Below are positions 27,131 to 35,890 of a DNA stretch of 64,000 nucleotides, piece after piece; position 1 is the stretch's first letter, and each line of letters starts with the position of its first letter. The notes under the pieces were generated by a model. It worked only from the letters and a program-made list of their open reading frames with translations. It was not told where the DNA came from and searched no databases. The translations under genes and the position numbers were made by a program. The DNA lies in NCBI RefSeq assembly GCF_900094735.1, contig NZ_FMBM01000002.1, positions 744,001 through 808,000 of the forward strand. The letters run 5' to 3'. The stretch comes from Saliniramus fredricksonii. GTDB lineage: Bacteria; Pseudomonadota; Alphaproteobacteria; Rhizobiales; Beijerinckiaceae.

Positions 27131-27583
27131 TCAGGTGGTGCAGCCGCCGACGGAAACCTCGACGAAGGCGCTCTGCCGCAGCAGCGTGCCGTCTGACAAT
27201 TCGGCCAGAACGATGACTTCCTGGTCGTCGGCCAGACGGATGCGTGTCGTAACCTCCGCGCGCCCGTTGGCGGGGCTCAGATGGAAGACGCCGATCCCGG
27301 GGGCGGGGTTGCGCGTGGCGAAGACATGGATGGCGCGCACATGGTCATCCGCCGTCATCGGGCTTTCCACGATCACGCCGAGCGGCACCGAGGCACCGTT
27401 CGCCGCGATCTCGGGAAGGTCGAGTTCGATGCCGCCCTCGGTCACGTCGCGTCCATTGATCGCCGCGCGGATCGCTGCTGCGACCTCGTCATCGAGATCG
27501 GCCCAGGCGAACGGCCTGGGGCTGATCGTCAGGGCGACAAGGGCGGCGGAAGCGCTCAGAAATGCGCGGCGATGGATCGTCAT
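27131..27583 (-). CDS. soxY: thiosulfate oxidation carrier protein SoxY with atypical C-terminal arm
   Basis: This 150-aa periplasmic protein has a Tat-like signal (HRRAFLSASAAL). SoxY carries sulfur on the cysteine of a swinging C-terminal GGCGG arm. Here the chain ends GGCTT and stops, so the carrier cysteine is kept but the last two glycines are replaced. The rest of the Ig-like domain (IGVFHLSPANGRAEVTTRIRL) is normal. It lies 12 bp after the flavoprotein gene. The changed arm may reflect work with flavocytochrome c rather than the full Sox system. Confidence 0.92.
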   Translation of the reverse strand: MTIHRRAFLSASAALVALTISPRPFAWADLDDEVAAAIRAAINGRDVTEGGIELDLPEIAANGASVPLGVIVESPMTADDHVRAIHVFATRNPAPGIGVFHLSPANGRAEVTTRIRLADDQEVIVLAELSDGTLLRQSAFVEVSVGGCTT

Positions 27584-27595
27584 GCAAAGTCCTCC

Positions 27596-28915
27596 TTACG
27601 AGAACATGTCCGTCGTGATGCTGTCATACCAGGCATCGGCATATTCGGCCTCGCGACGGCGGTTATAGGCCAGCTCCGAGAGCGGCCCGCGCGGCGAGAG
27701 GCCACCCGAATCCGGAGTTGCCATTATACCGCCTTCGCCATCCTTGCGGAAGATCGCCGCAACCGAAACGGCGTAATCATCGCCAAGATGACTATAGCAG
27801 GTATTGAAATAGACCGGATCCGCGGGCGCCGCTTCGCCGCGCAGATCGGCGATCGCTGCGGCGACGGCCTGCTTCGAGGTGGAATTGGCCACATAGCCGG
27901 ATTTCGGCATCGGCGATCCGATATTGGCGTCCCCGATCACGTGAATGTCCGGCGCGGCTTCGGCGGCGAAGGTCAGCGGATCGACCGGCACCCAGCCGCT
28001 GTCATCGGCAAGGCCCGTATCGCGGGCGATGGCGGCGGCATATTGCGGCGGGATGACATTGCCGACATCCACCTTGTGGCGCTCGCCGAACTCGCTGATG
28101 AAGACCCTTTCCTGCGGATCGACGGCGGTGATGGTGCCGTCCTGGCTGGCGGGAATCCACTCGATCATGTCGCCGTAGAGCTCGGCCCAGCCGTCCTGGA
28201 ACAGGCCCTGCTTGGAAAAGCCGTCCTTGGCGTCGAAGGCGAGGATCTTGGCGCGCGGATTATGCTGCTTGAGATGATGCGCGATCATCGAGATGCGCTC
28301 ATAGGGGCCGGGCGGGCAGCGGAACGGATTGGGCGGAATCGCCAGACCCACGACGCCGCCTTCGGGCAGCGCCTCGAGCTGGCGGCGCAGAATGCTGATC
28401 TGGCTGCCGTCACCGCCCATCCAGGCATGCGGGAAGATCTCGGATGCGGCCTCGTCATAGCCCTCGATCGCATCCCGGCGCAGGGCGATGCCCGGCGAGA
28501 CGATGAGCTTGTCATAGGCGATCCGGGTATCGTCAGCCAGCGTGACCCGCTTCGCGACCGGATCGATATCCCTGGCCCGGTTCTGCACCACATCGACGCC
28601 GCGCGCGCGCAGGCCGTCATAGCTGTGGGTGATCTGCGGCAGCGCGCGCTTGCCGCCCAGGATCAGATTGCCATAGGGGCAGGTGACGAAGCTGTCATAG
28701 GGCTCGATCAGCGTGACGTTCACGTCCGGATAGCTGATCCGCGCGAACCGGGCGGCGCTGGCGCCACCGAAACCGCCGCCGATCACCACGAGGCGCGGGC
28801 CGGAATCTGCGCGCAGGATCGCGGGGGCGGCAAGGGTGAAGGCGCTGCCGGCAAGGAGGGCGCCGAAGTGACGGCGCGTGAGTTTGGGCGAAAATCCGTT
28901 CGAAAATCCGTTCAT
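27596..28915 (-). CDS. fccB: flavocytochrome c sulfide dehydrogenase flavoprotein subunit
   Basis: This 439-aa FAD protein oxidises sulfide in the periplasm. A Tat signal (TRRHFGALLAG) leads to a Rossmann FAD motif (VVIGGGFGG, about residue 44). The redox-active cysteines of the family are in VTCPYGN and, later, in NTCYSHLGDDYAVS. The C-terminal FCSD domain is present. The small cytochrome gene precedes it by 10 bp and soxYZ follow, so electrons would pass to the cytochrome c. Confidence 0.95.
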   Translation of the reverse strand: MNGFSNGFSPKLTRRHFGALLAGSAFTLAAPAILRADSGPRLVVIGGGFGGASAARFARISYPDVNVTLIEPYDSFVTCPYGNLILGGKRALPQITHSYDGLRARGVDVVQNRARDIDPVAKRVTLADDTRIAYDKLIVSPGIALRRDAIEGYDEAASEIFPHAWMGGDGSQISILRRQLEALPEGGVVGLAIPPNPFRCPPGPYERISMIAHHLKQHNPRAKILAFDAKDGFSKQGLFQDGWAELYGDMIEWIPASQDGTITAVDPQERVFISEFGERHKVDVGNVIPPQYAAAIARDTGLADDSGWVPVDPLTFAAEAAPDIHVIGDANIGSPMPKSGYVANSTSKQAVAAAIADLRGEAAPADPVYFNTCYSHLGDDYAVSVAAIFRKDGEGGIMATPDSGGLSPRGPLSELAYNRRREAEYADAWYDSITTDMFS

Positions 28916-28925
28916 GGCAAAACCC

Positions 28926-29243
28926 TCAGCGCAGCTGCGAGAAATAATCGGCGAGTGCGGCGACTTCGTCGTCGGTATAGCCGGGTGCGATGCGGTTCAT
29001 GATGGTCGCAGGGCGCTCGTCCTTGCGGAATGATTCCCATGTCGTGATGAAGGCATCGCGACCATAGCCCGCGATCTGCGGCACGGAGCCCGTGCCGACA
29101 CCGGACTGGCCGTGGCAACCGGCGCAGCCCTGCGCGATCATCGGTGTGCGGATTTCCTCGGCCTGCGCCGCGCCGATTGGTGCAACCGCCCCCAGTACCA
29201 GCGCCAGCGCGCCGCCCCGCAGGGCCTGTGACAAGAAAGACAT
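28926..29243 (-). CDS. monohaem cytochrome c, likely FccA-type electron acceptor
   Basis: This 105-aa periplasmic cytochrome has a Sec signal (about 1-28, ending AAQAE) and one haem motif CAGCH. The methionine ligand is probably in the ATIMNRIAPGYTDDE region. It is immediately upstream of fccB and would accept electrons from sulfide oxidation. Classical FccA proteins often carry two haems, so this is the short monohaem form. The start at 29243 has GGGGAA upstream. Confidence 0.88.
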   Translation of the reverse strand: MSFLSQALRGGALALVLGAVAPIGAAQAEEIRTPMIAQGCAGCHGQSGVGTGSVPQIAGYGRDAFITTWESFRKDERPATIMNRIAPGYTDDEVAALADYFSQLR

Positions 29244-29339
29244 CGACTTCCCCAATTCCGTGGAACCAATCAAATTACACCGTCAGATTAACGCAGGCAT
29301 AAAAATACATCAACAGCCGTTTGAATATTTATTTTTACA

Positions 29340-30581
29340 TTAATTTATGTGTTTATGGCTCGCCTCACTGCTCTTCGGATCAAGGGCGAAGAGGGGGCGC
29401 ACAGAGGTGCCGAGCCATGTTCCGGGCAGGGCCGCGATGATCCAGATCCAGCCATGCAGGCTCCCCGAGGCGACGCCGGAGAAGAAGGCGCTGATATTGC
29501 AGCCCAGCGCCATGCGTGCACCGTAGCCGAGCAGGAGGCCGCCGATGATCGCCGCCGCCAGCGGGCGCAGGCCGATCCGCCAGCCGGGCCGGAAGCGTCC
29601 CGCAAAACCGGCGGCGAGGAAGGCGCCGAGAATGAGCGAGACGTTCATCAGCGTCATCGCATCGCGGTCCAGCGGGCGGTGCAGCAGATCGACGCGTGTG
29701 GGGTCGCTCCAATAGGCCCAGAAGAAGGGATCATCGATGCGCAGATGGTCCACCACCAGCGAGCCCCAATGCGCGAAGGACTGGGTGATCGCCCAGGGCC
29801 TGCCCGCAACGACCAGCGTCGCCGCATTGAGGAGCGCCAGCGCCAAAGCCGCCCAGGCGAAGGGCCATGGGCCTGTCAGGAAGTGGCGCGGGTGACGCGT
29901 GAAGATCGGCTCGACATGGCCGTGCAGCCGGCGTTCGCGCCGCGCCAGCAGCCAGGCGATGGCGACGAAGAGCGCGAGCTGGAGCGTCAGCGCCGGCCAG
30001 AGGCCGAGGGTCTCAGGCAGCGAAATCGGGGGCAGGGCCGGCAGATCCTGCCAGCGCTCCATGTCCCAGGCGCCGATGGTCATGCCGATGATGAAGAAGG
30101 TCAGGGTGATCAGGCTGCGCGTATCGCCGCCGCCGGAGGTGTAGAGCGTGCCCGAGGCGCAGCCGCCGCCCAGTTGCATGCCGATCCCGAAGAGAAACGC
30201 GCCAAGCGCGACTTCCCACCCGGCGGGAAAGACGAAGCCGCGTACCGGATTGCCGAAGACGGAGCCGGCCTCGATCGCGGGAAAGAAGATCACGACGGCG
30301 ACAGCCAGCATCAGCATCTGCGCGCGCACCGAGGCGCTCTTGCCACGCGTGATCATCACGCGATAGGCGCCGGTGAAGCCGAAAGCGGCGTGATAGAGCG
30401 CAAAGCCGAGCCCGGCGCCGATCAGCCAGAGCGCGGCCAGCCGCCAGCCGGCATCGGTGAAGACATGGGCGGTCATGCCGATCAGGGCGGCGAGCGCGAG
30501 CAGGACGACGATGCGCTGCGGTCGCGGCAGGCCCATCGCATCGTCGGGCGTCGCGGAAGAAACGGTGGCGTGGCGCGTCAT
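29340..30581 (-). CDS. YeeE/YedE family thiosulfate or sulfur-compound transporter
   Basis: This 413-aa multi-pass membrane protein is made of two homologous halves. The conserved cysteines sit in GGGCASGTL and ALGCNISAF, the residues that pass thiosulfate in the characterised homologue. It lies immediately upstream of the fcc-sox cluster and is co-oriented with it. Import or transfer of a sulfur compound to or from the periplasmic oxidation enzymes is likely. ATG 30581 is chosen because the longer frame adds a soluble tail with no support. Confidence 0.88.
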   Translation of the reverse strand: MTRHATVSSATPDDAMGLPRPQRIVVLLALAALIGMTAHVFTDAGWRLAALWLIGAGLGFALYHAAFGFTGAYRVMITRGKSASVRAQMLMLAVAVVIFFPAIEAGSVFGNPVRGFVFPAGWEVALGAFLFGIGMQLGGGCASGTLYTSGGGDTRSLITLTFFIIGMTIGAWDMERWQDLPALPPISLPETLGLWPALTLQLALFVAIAWLLARRERRLHGHVEPIFTRHPRHFLTGPWPFAWAALALALLNAATLVVAGRPWAITQSFAHWGSLVVDHLRIDDPFFWAYWSDPTRVDLLHRPLDRDAMTLMNVSLILGAFLAAGFAGRFRPGWRIGLRPLAAAIIGGLLLGYGARMALGCNISAFFSGVASGSLHGWIWIIAALPGTWLGTSVRPLFALDPKSSEASHKHIN

Positions 30582-30671
30582 CGCGGCTGCCTCTCCCGCG
30601 CGAAACCCGGCTGGTCTTTCTTGCAAGCGTGCGATTTCATTCTCCCTGATTGCCGCAATCAGCTCCAAAAT

Positions 30672-30720
30672 GCAACGCGTTCCGTGTTACGTTGCGGAAT
30701 TACGGTTTTATGTTGTAATT
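30672..30720. promoter_or_regulatory. inverted repeats upstream of the YeeE gene
   Basis: Two inverted repeats lie between divergent genes: GCAACG-N12-CGTTGC (30672-30695) and AATTAC-N11-GTAATT (30698-30720). They are placed to act as operators for the leftward sulfur genes or the rightward gene remnant. Sulfur-oxidation operons are often controlled by ArsR-type repressors that bind AT-rich dyads. No regulator gene is seen nearby, so the link is inferred. Confidence 0.4.
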
Positions 30721-30771
30721 ATTTCTAAACACCTTGGTTTAAACGTATTTGTGAGGAGGAGACTTTGCGAG

Positions 30772-31084
30772 ATGCAGATCATCCCGGCTCCCGAAACCGC
30801 GAGCCCGCGCATTCACGTGCTTCACGACAATGACGCGTGGATCGTGCCCCAGCGCGTCGCCTTTGAAGAAAGGGGCACGCCCTTCACGGAAAGGCTCACG
30901 GACAGGGGCGGGCTCGATCCGCGCGCCACGCCGCCCGCCGGCGCCCGTCGTGGAGAAGTTTCGCATCGATCCCGATTTCGACACCCCGCTGAATCCGCTT
31001 CTGGAAAAGGTGATCAGGGCCAACGCTATCGGGATTCAAGGCATGCCCGCGATTGCCGGGTATCTGCATGATCAGCTCGATTGA
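30772..31084 (+). pseudogene. broken GST-N-like gene (frameshift or internal deletion)
   Basis: A frame starting at ATG 30772, after a GAGGAGGAG ribosome site, encodes an N-terminal part like a glutathione S-transferase thioredoxin fold (IHVLHDNDAWIVPQRVAFEERG). It runs on to about codon 57 and then becomes low-quality sequence. A second frame carries plausible sequence from about 30945 to the stop at 31084 (VVEKFRIDPDFDTPLNPLL and GIQGMPAIAGYLHDQLD). The two can be joined only by a shift near 30940. Either one gene was frameshifted, or a large internal deletion fused two ends. Confidence 0.5.
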
Positions 31085-31244
31085 ACAGTCGCGCGGATGC
31101 AGCGGCGGGACTGTTCGTCAGCGCAGGAAAAAAGCCCGGAGGCAACCGAGAAAATTATGAGAAAAGCTGATTTGAATTGATGTGATTGCGAATCCTTTTA
31201 CATGTTTCCCCTACGGTCCGCGTATGCAGTCGACCGGCGGAACC

Positions 31245-34200
31245 ATGATCAGGCAAGCCAAACCGTCACTTTTGCGCGCGGCCTTCGCCGTTATCGGTGG
31301 GGCCGTATTGATTGCCTGCATGCTCGCGGCGATGGCCTGGCGTGCGGATGTGGCGGAGCGCAACCTTCAGGCCGAAACACGCTTCGCCATCGAGGCCATC
31401 GCGGATACCTTCGATCCCCGCCTGCTGGAAGCTTCTTTTGACGGCAATGCCCCCGGCGCTGCGGCGAGAGACCGCGTCGCGCGGCTGGTCGCGAAACTCG
31501 CGACCCTCCCCGATTATCCGGTATCCGGTATCGCGTTCATTCCCGATGAGGGTGCGTCGTTTCTGATCGGGACCGATCCACGCGGCCTGGTCGATCTGCA
31601 GATCGATCCGCAGGCCGAGGCGGGCGCGAGGTCCGATGCTGTGATCACGGCGGATGGTGCGCTTGTCGCATCCGTGCGGCGGCTGGAGAGCGGCCATGTC
31701 GTGTTGCATGGGGTGATACCGCTGGTGCAACTCGTCGCCGTGCGTGACATGGCGCGTCATGACGCGATCAGCCTGTTCGTGCCGCTCATCGTCCTGCTGA
31801 TGATGGGGAGTGTGGTCTTCCATTATCGCTGGGGCAGCGGCGCGCGAAACTCACGGATGCTGCGCGCCGCCGAGGCCGTCTATTTCGTCGTGTTCGGCTG
31901 TATCACGATGCTGATCATCGCCCTCGCCATTCACGACGCGCGGATCGACCGCGCGCATCGCGATTTCATGAGAACCGCGCATCATCTGGGCCAGCAGGTG
32001 AATACCGCGCTGGCGCGTACGGTATCCACGCTGCCGCATGCCGATCCGAGGACGTCCGAAGCGCAATCGCGGCTCGCGCATGATCTGCTGCATGCCTATC
32101 TTCTCGATGATGTGCTCGGTTCGGCCGTTGCGCGCGGGACGGTCGTGTCGCTCGGGATCAGGCTTGCCGGTGAGGATGGCCGGGATCCACCTGTCGGCGT
32201 GTTCCCGGGTTTCGATCCGGATGCGGCAGCCAATGGCTCAGAACGCTGCGGGGCGGACGATATCTGCCGTTTCGTGCCCGTCTTTGCCGGTGATGGAATG
32301 CTCCTGCTCGGCCTGCAAGCGCCGGAGCACGAGACTCCCGCCTTCGTCGACTCCGCCGTGCCTGCCCTGGCTGCGGGGTTGCCGCTGACGCTTGGGCTGA
32401 CCCTCGTCAGCTTCTTCGTGGGAGGGCGTCGCGCGCAGACGGAACGCGTGTTGCGTGAGCGCGCCGTGGCCCTGCATGCGAGCCAGGCGCGCTTCCGGGC
32501 CTTGCTCTCCAGCATCGACGATGTCGTGCTCGTTCTCGATCGCGATGCGCGTTTCAGCGAAGTTTTCGTGCCGGAGACGCAGCGGCGGGTCTTCGATCCC
32601 GCCGGCCTGCTCGGGCGCAGGCTTCCCGATTCATCCCTCCCGTCGGCGCTGATCGGCCTGATCGACGAATGCATGGTGCGCGTGCGTGAATGCGGCATTG
32701 CGACAACCATCGACTTCCCCGTCGACTGCGAGGGCGAGGAGCTCTGGTACGATCTGCGTCTGTCGCCTTTGCGCGATGCGGCCGGAGAGGCGCTGGGCGT
32801 GATCGGCGTCGCCCGCGAGACGACGCAGGCGCGGCGCGCGCAGATCCGGCTGGAGCACCGCGAGGCCTTCATGCGGCTTCTGACGGCGCTGTCGACGCAA
32901 TTCGTCAACATGCGCGACGCTGACTGGGACAATCTGGTCACCCTCGCGCTCCAGCGCATCGGCCGGTTCTGTGGTGCCGACCGCAGCTATCTCTTCGTCT
33001 TCGACGCCGAGTCGAAGACCATGACCAATACCCATGAATGGGTGGCACAGGGGATCACACCGCAGATCGACATGCTGCAGGATTTCCCCGTCTCCGGCAT
33101 CACCTCGGTCTTCCGTCATCTCGCCAATCATGAAACCGTGATCGTGAACGATGTCGCCAGCCTGCCGGCGAGCTGGAGCGAGGAGCGCAAGCTGTTCGAA
33201 GCGCAGGACATCCGCTCGGTCATTCTCATGCCGGTCATCGAAGACGAGACGCTGATCGGATTCGTTGGATTCGATGCCGTTGTGGCGTTGCGGGAGTGGA
33301 GCGCGCTGGAGAGTCATCTGTTGCGGGTCTTTGCCGATATTCTCGCCAGTGCCATGGCGCGCCGACGTGCGGATACGGCCTTGCGTGACGGCGAAAAACG
33401 CTATCGTGACGTGGTGAACCGCGTGCGTGAAGTGATCTTTCGCACCGATAAGCAGGGCAAACTGATTTTCCTGAACGATGCATTCGAGAATCTGCTCGGC
33501 ATTCCCGCCGAAGACGCGCTCGGTGCCAATCTCGACGGTTTCATGGATGCGCGCGACAGCGAGGCATTCCGCAAGCGCATCGCCCGCCTCTTCGCCGGCG
33601 GCGTCGGCGAATTGCGTTGGGAGGCGCGCTGTTCGCATCGCGTCGGCGAGTCGCGTCGCGTGGAGATCTATTGCGAGGCCGAGCATGACATGCATGGTGT
33701 GATGACGGGCGTCTTCGGTACCATGGTCGACATCACCGAGCGCCATGCCGCCCTGGAAGAGGTCGAGCGGCTGGCCTTCTTCGATGCCCTGACCAATCTG
33801 CCCAACCGACCGCAGCTGATGCACAGGCTGGCTGAGGCGCTGACCGAGACGGCCGCTTCCGGGCGTTATGCGGCTTTGCTCTTTCTCGACCTCGACAATT
33901 TCAAGACACTCAACGACACGTTCGGGCACGACAAGGGAGACAGCCTGCTGGTGGCGGTCGCCGAGCGCCTGCGCAGCCGCGTCGGTGACGGCGATCTCGT
34001 CGCGCGGCTCGGCGGTGACGAGTTCGTGGTCATCCTGCGCAACCTGTCGCCGGATCTGCGCGAGGCCGGCATTCAGGCCGGCCAGGTTGCGGAACGGCTG
34101 CGCACCGGCCTCAACGGCTCCTATGATCTCGCGGGCCATAATCACTACGTTTCCCCCAGTATCGGTATCCGTGTCTTCGGCTCCGAGACAGGTGACGTGG

Positions 34201-35099
34201 AGACGCTGCTGCGTCATGCCGATCTCGCCATGTACGAGGCCAAGGCGAGCGGGCGCGACAATATCCGCTTCTTTACCATGGAGATGGAGCAATCGGTGAT
34301 GCGCCGGGCCGGTCTGGAGGCGGATCTGCGCATGGCCCTCGAGGAAGACGCCTTCTTCCTGCATCTCCAGCCACAGGTCGACCGCGTCGGTGCGATTACC
34401 GGCGCCGAGGCGCTGGTGCGCTGGCGTCATCCGGAGCGCGGCTTCGTCTCCCCTGCGGATTTCATCCCGGTGGCGGAGGAGACCGGTCTGATCGTCCCGA
34501 TCGGACGCCGGGTCGTGGAAATGGCTTGCGAACAACTTGCCCGGATACAGGCCGAATCCGGCGATGCCGGCTTCACCATGGCCATCAATATCAGCACCCG
34601 GCAATTCCGGGAGCCGGATTTTGCGATCCTGATGGAACTCGCGGCAAAATATCACGGCGTCGACCCTGCCTGCCTCAAGCTCGAACTGACGGAGAGCCTG
34701 TTCCTCGACGATATGGACTTTGCGATCGGACGCATGCAGTCCCTGCGTGAGAAAGGTTTCCGTTTCTCGCTTGATGATTTCGGGACCGGTTATTCCTCGT
34801 TGACCTATCTGAAGCGGCTGCCCTTCGACGAGATCAAGGTCGATCAGGCCTTTGTTGCCGACATATTGGAGAGCGAGCGCGCTGCCACGATTGTCGAGAC
34901 CATCATCCGGATGGGCAAGGCCCTCGATCTCGCCGTCATCGCCGAGGGTGTCGAGACCGCAGGCCAGTTGACGCGTCTGCTCGAAGGTGGCTGCGAAGCC
35001 TATCAGGGGTATTTCTTTGGCCGCCCCGTCGTGATCGACGACTTTCTTGCAACTCTCAGCGAGCGCCGCGCGTTCCTTGACAGCGCGGGCAGGGCCTGA
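31245..35099 (+). CDS. membrane-anchored GGDEF-EAL protein (diguanylate cyclase / phosphodiesterase)
   Basis: This protein of about 1,284 aa has an N-terminal membrane region with about four hydrophobic helices enclosing two periplasmic sensing segments (roughly 1-410). A PAS domain (~430-550), a GAF domain (~570-710), a second PAS (~720-840), GGDEF (~850-1,010; RLGGDEF) and EAL (~1,020-1,280; GAEALVRW, DDFGTGYSSL) follow. Both catalytic motifs are canonical, so the protein could make and break c-di-GMP. The RxxD inhibitory site five residues before GGDEF is absent. It is probably a bifunctional sensor tuned by its PAS/GAF inputs. Confidence 0.94.
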   Translation: MIRQAKPSLLRAAFAVIGGAVLIACMLAAMAWRADVAERNLQAETRFAIEAIADTFDPRLLEASFDGNAPGAAARDRVARLVAKLATLPDYPVSGIAFIPDEGASFLIGTDPRGLVDLQIDPQAEAGARSDAVITADGALVASVRRLESGHVVLHGVIPLVQLVAVRDMARHDAISLFVPLIVLLMMGSVVFHYRWGSGARNSRMLRAAEAVYFVVFGCITMLIIALAIHDARIDRAHRDFMRTAHHLGQQVNTALARTVSTLPHADPRTSEAQSRLAHDLLHAYLLDDVLGSAVARGTVVSLGIRLAGEDGRDPPVGVFPGFDPDAAANGSERCGADDICRFVPVFAGDGMLLLGLQAPEHETPAFVDSAVPALAAGLPLTLGLTLVSFFVGGRRAQTERVLRERAVALHASQARFRALLSSIDDVVLVLDRDARFSEVFVPETQRRVFDPAGLLGRRLPDSSLPSALIGLIDECMVRVRECGIATTIDFPVDCEGEELWYDLRLSPLRDAAGEALGVIGVARETTQARRAQIRLEHREAFMRLLTALSTQFVNMRDADWDNLVTLALQRIGRFCGADRSYLFVFDAESKTMTNTHEWVAQGITPQIDMLQDFPVSGITSVFRHLANHETVIVNDVASLPASWSEERKLFEAQDIRSVILMPVIEDETLIGFVGFDAVVALREWSALESHLLRVFADILASAMARRRADTALRDGEKRYRDVVNRVREVIFRTDKQGKLIFLNDAFENLLGIPAEDALGANLDGFMDARDSEAFRKRIARLFAGGVGELRWEARCSHRVGESRRVEIYCEAEHDMHGVMTGVFGTMVDITERHAALEEVERLAFFDALTNLPNRPQLMHRLAEALTETAASGRYAALLFLDLDNFKTLNDTFGHDKGDSLLVAVAERLRSRVGDGDLVARLGGDEFVVILRNLSPDLREAGIQAGQVAERLRTGLNGSYDLAGHNHYVSPSIGIRVFGSETGDVETLLRHADLAMYEAKASGRDNIRFFTMEMEQSVMRRAGLEADLRMALEEDAFFLHLQPQVDRVGAITGAEALVRWRHPERGFVSPADFIPVAEETGLIVPIGRRVVEMACEQLARIQAESGDAGFTMAINISTRQFREPDFAILMELAAKYHGVDPACLKLELTESLFLDDMDFAIGRMQSLREKGFRFSLDDFGTGYSSLTYLKRLPFDEIKVDQAFVADILESERAATIVETIIRMGKALDLAVIAEGVETAGQLTRLLEGGCEAYQGYFFGRPVVIDDFLATLSERRAFLDSAGRA

Positions 35100-35209
35100 A
35101 CGCGCGGCGATCTGCCGAGGCGGTATTGGCCACTCATCCCGTCGCGCCGGTTTGACAGGCTCGCCGACAACACCCCATATCCGGGAAGGTTTCGAAAGGG
35201 AGGATGGCC

Positions 35210-35650
35210 ATGGAATACCTGCACACGATGATCCGCGTCGGCGATGTCGACAAGGCGCTCGATTTCTTCTGCAACAAGCTGGGCATGACGGAAATGCGTC
35301 GCGTCGAGAACGAGAAGGGGCGCTTCACTCTGATCTTCCTTGCCGCCGACAAGGATATCGAACGCGCCCAGGAGACGCGCGCGCCGCTGCTTGAACTCAC
35401 CTATAACTGGGACGAGCATGAATATGGTGGCGGGCGCAATTTCGGCCATCTCGCCTATCGCGTCGACGATATCTACGCCACCTGCCAGAAGCTGATGGAC
35501 CAAGGCGTCACCATCAACCGCCCGCCGCGCGACGGCTTCATGGCCTTCGTCAAGTCGCCGGACGGGATCTCGATCGAACTCCTGCAACGCGGCGAGCCGC
35601 TGCCCTCGCAGGAACCCTGGGCCTCGATGGAGAATACCGGGAGCTGGTGA
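35210..35650 (+). CDS. glyoxalase/VOC family protein (lactoylglutathione lyase-like)
   Basis: This 146-aa protein is a vicinal-oxygen-chelate fold. The first beta-alpha unit (MIRVGDVDKALDFFCNKLGM) and the second (FGHLAYRVDDIYATCQKL) carry the metal ligands His and Glu (LHTMIRV, LLELTYN, FGHLAY, GISIELLQ). Lactoylglutathione lyase removes methylglyoxal with glutathione. The start at 35210 leaves a normal spacing to the GGGAGG site, whereas the ATG at 35204 would be too close. A hairpin terminator follows. Confidence 0.88.
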   Translation: MEYLHTMIRVGDVDKALDFFCNKLGMTEMRRVENEKGRFTLIFLAADKDIERAQETRAPLLELTYNWDEHEYGGGRNFGHLAYRVDDIYATCQKLMDQGVTINRPPRDGFMAFVKSPDGISIELLQRGEPLPSQEPWASMENTGSW

Positions 35651-35662
35651 GGCAACGCCCCG

Positions 35663-35689
35663 CCGCCGCGCGGATGTGTCGCGCGGCGG
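35663..35689. terminator. hairpin after the glyoxalase-like gene
   Basis: A perfect 10-bp GC stem (CCGCCGCGCG / CGCGCGGCGG) with a seven-base loop follows the VOC stop by 12 bases. There is no T run. It marks the end of the ordinary chromosome before the mobile-looking module. Confidence 0.6.
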
Positions 35690-35787
35690 ATGGTGGGCAT
35701 GTTCCATCCATGGTTTGCTGGGCAGGGAAATCGCCCTTCATGGAGCGCGCGTCCTGGCCTTCCTCCCCAGCGGGGAGGGAAAGCCCT

Positions 35788-35890
35788 GTGTCATCGCGTA
35801 TCACCCTGTCGCACCCTGTCTCACGAATCTTTACTGAGCAACGGTTTGATGTCTCAATCTGTCTCAGGTTGTCTCACCGCGTATCACGGC
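35788..35890 (+). repeat. two groups of four 10-bp-phased GTCTCA-type motifs (left end of mobile-like module)
   Basis: Ten-base units beginning GTGTCA, GTATCA, GTCGCA and GTCTCA start at 35788, 35798, 35808 and 35818. After 23 bp, units beginning GTCTCA, GTCTCA, GTCTCA and GTATCA start at 35851, 35861, 35871 and 35881. All are in direct orientation with exact 10-bp spacing, so proteins bound to them would lie on one helical face. Related motifs in the same orientation recur at 40497-40562. Arm-type integrase sites, replication iterons or a partition site are possible. The last units overlap the end of the repressor-like gene. Confidence 0.8.
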
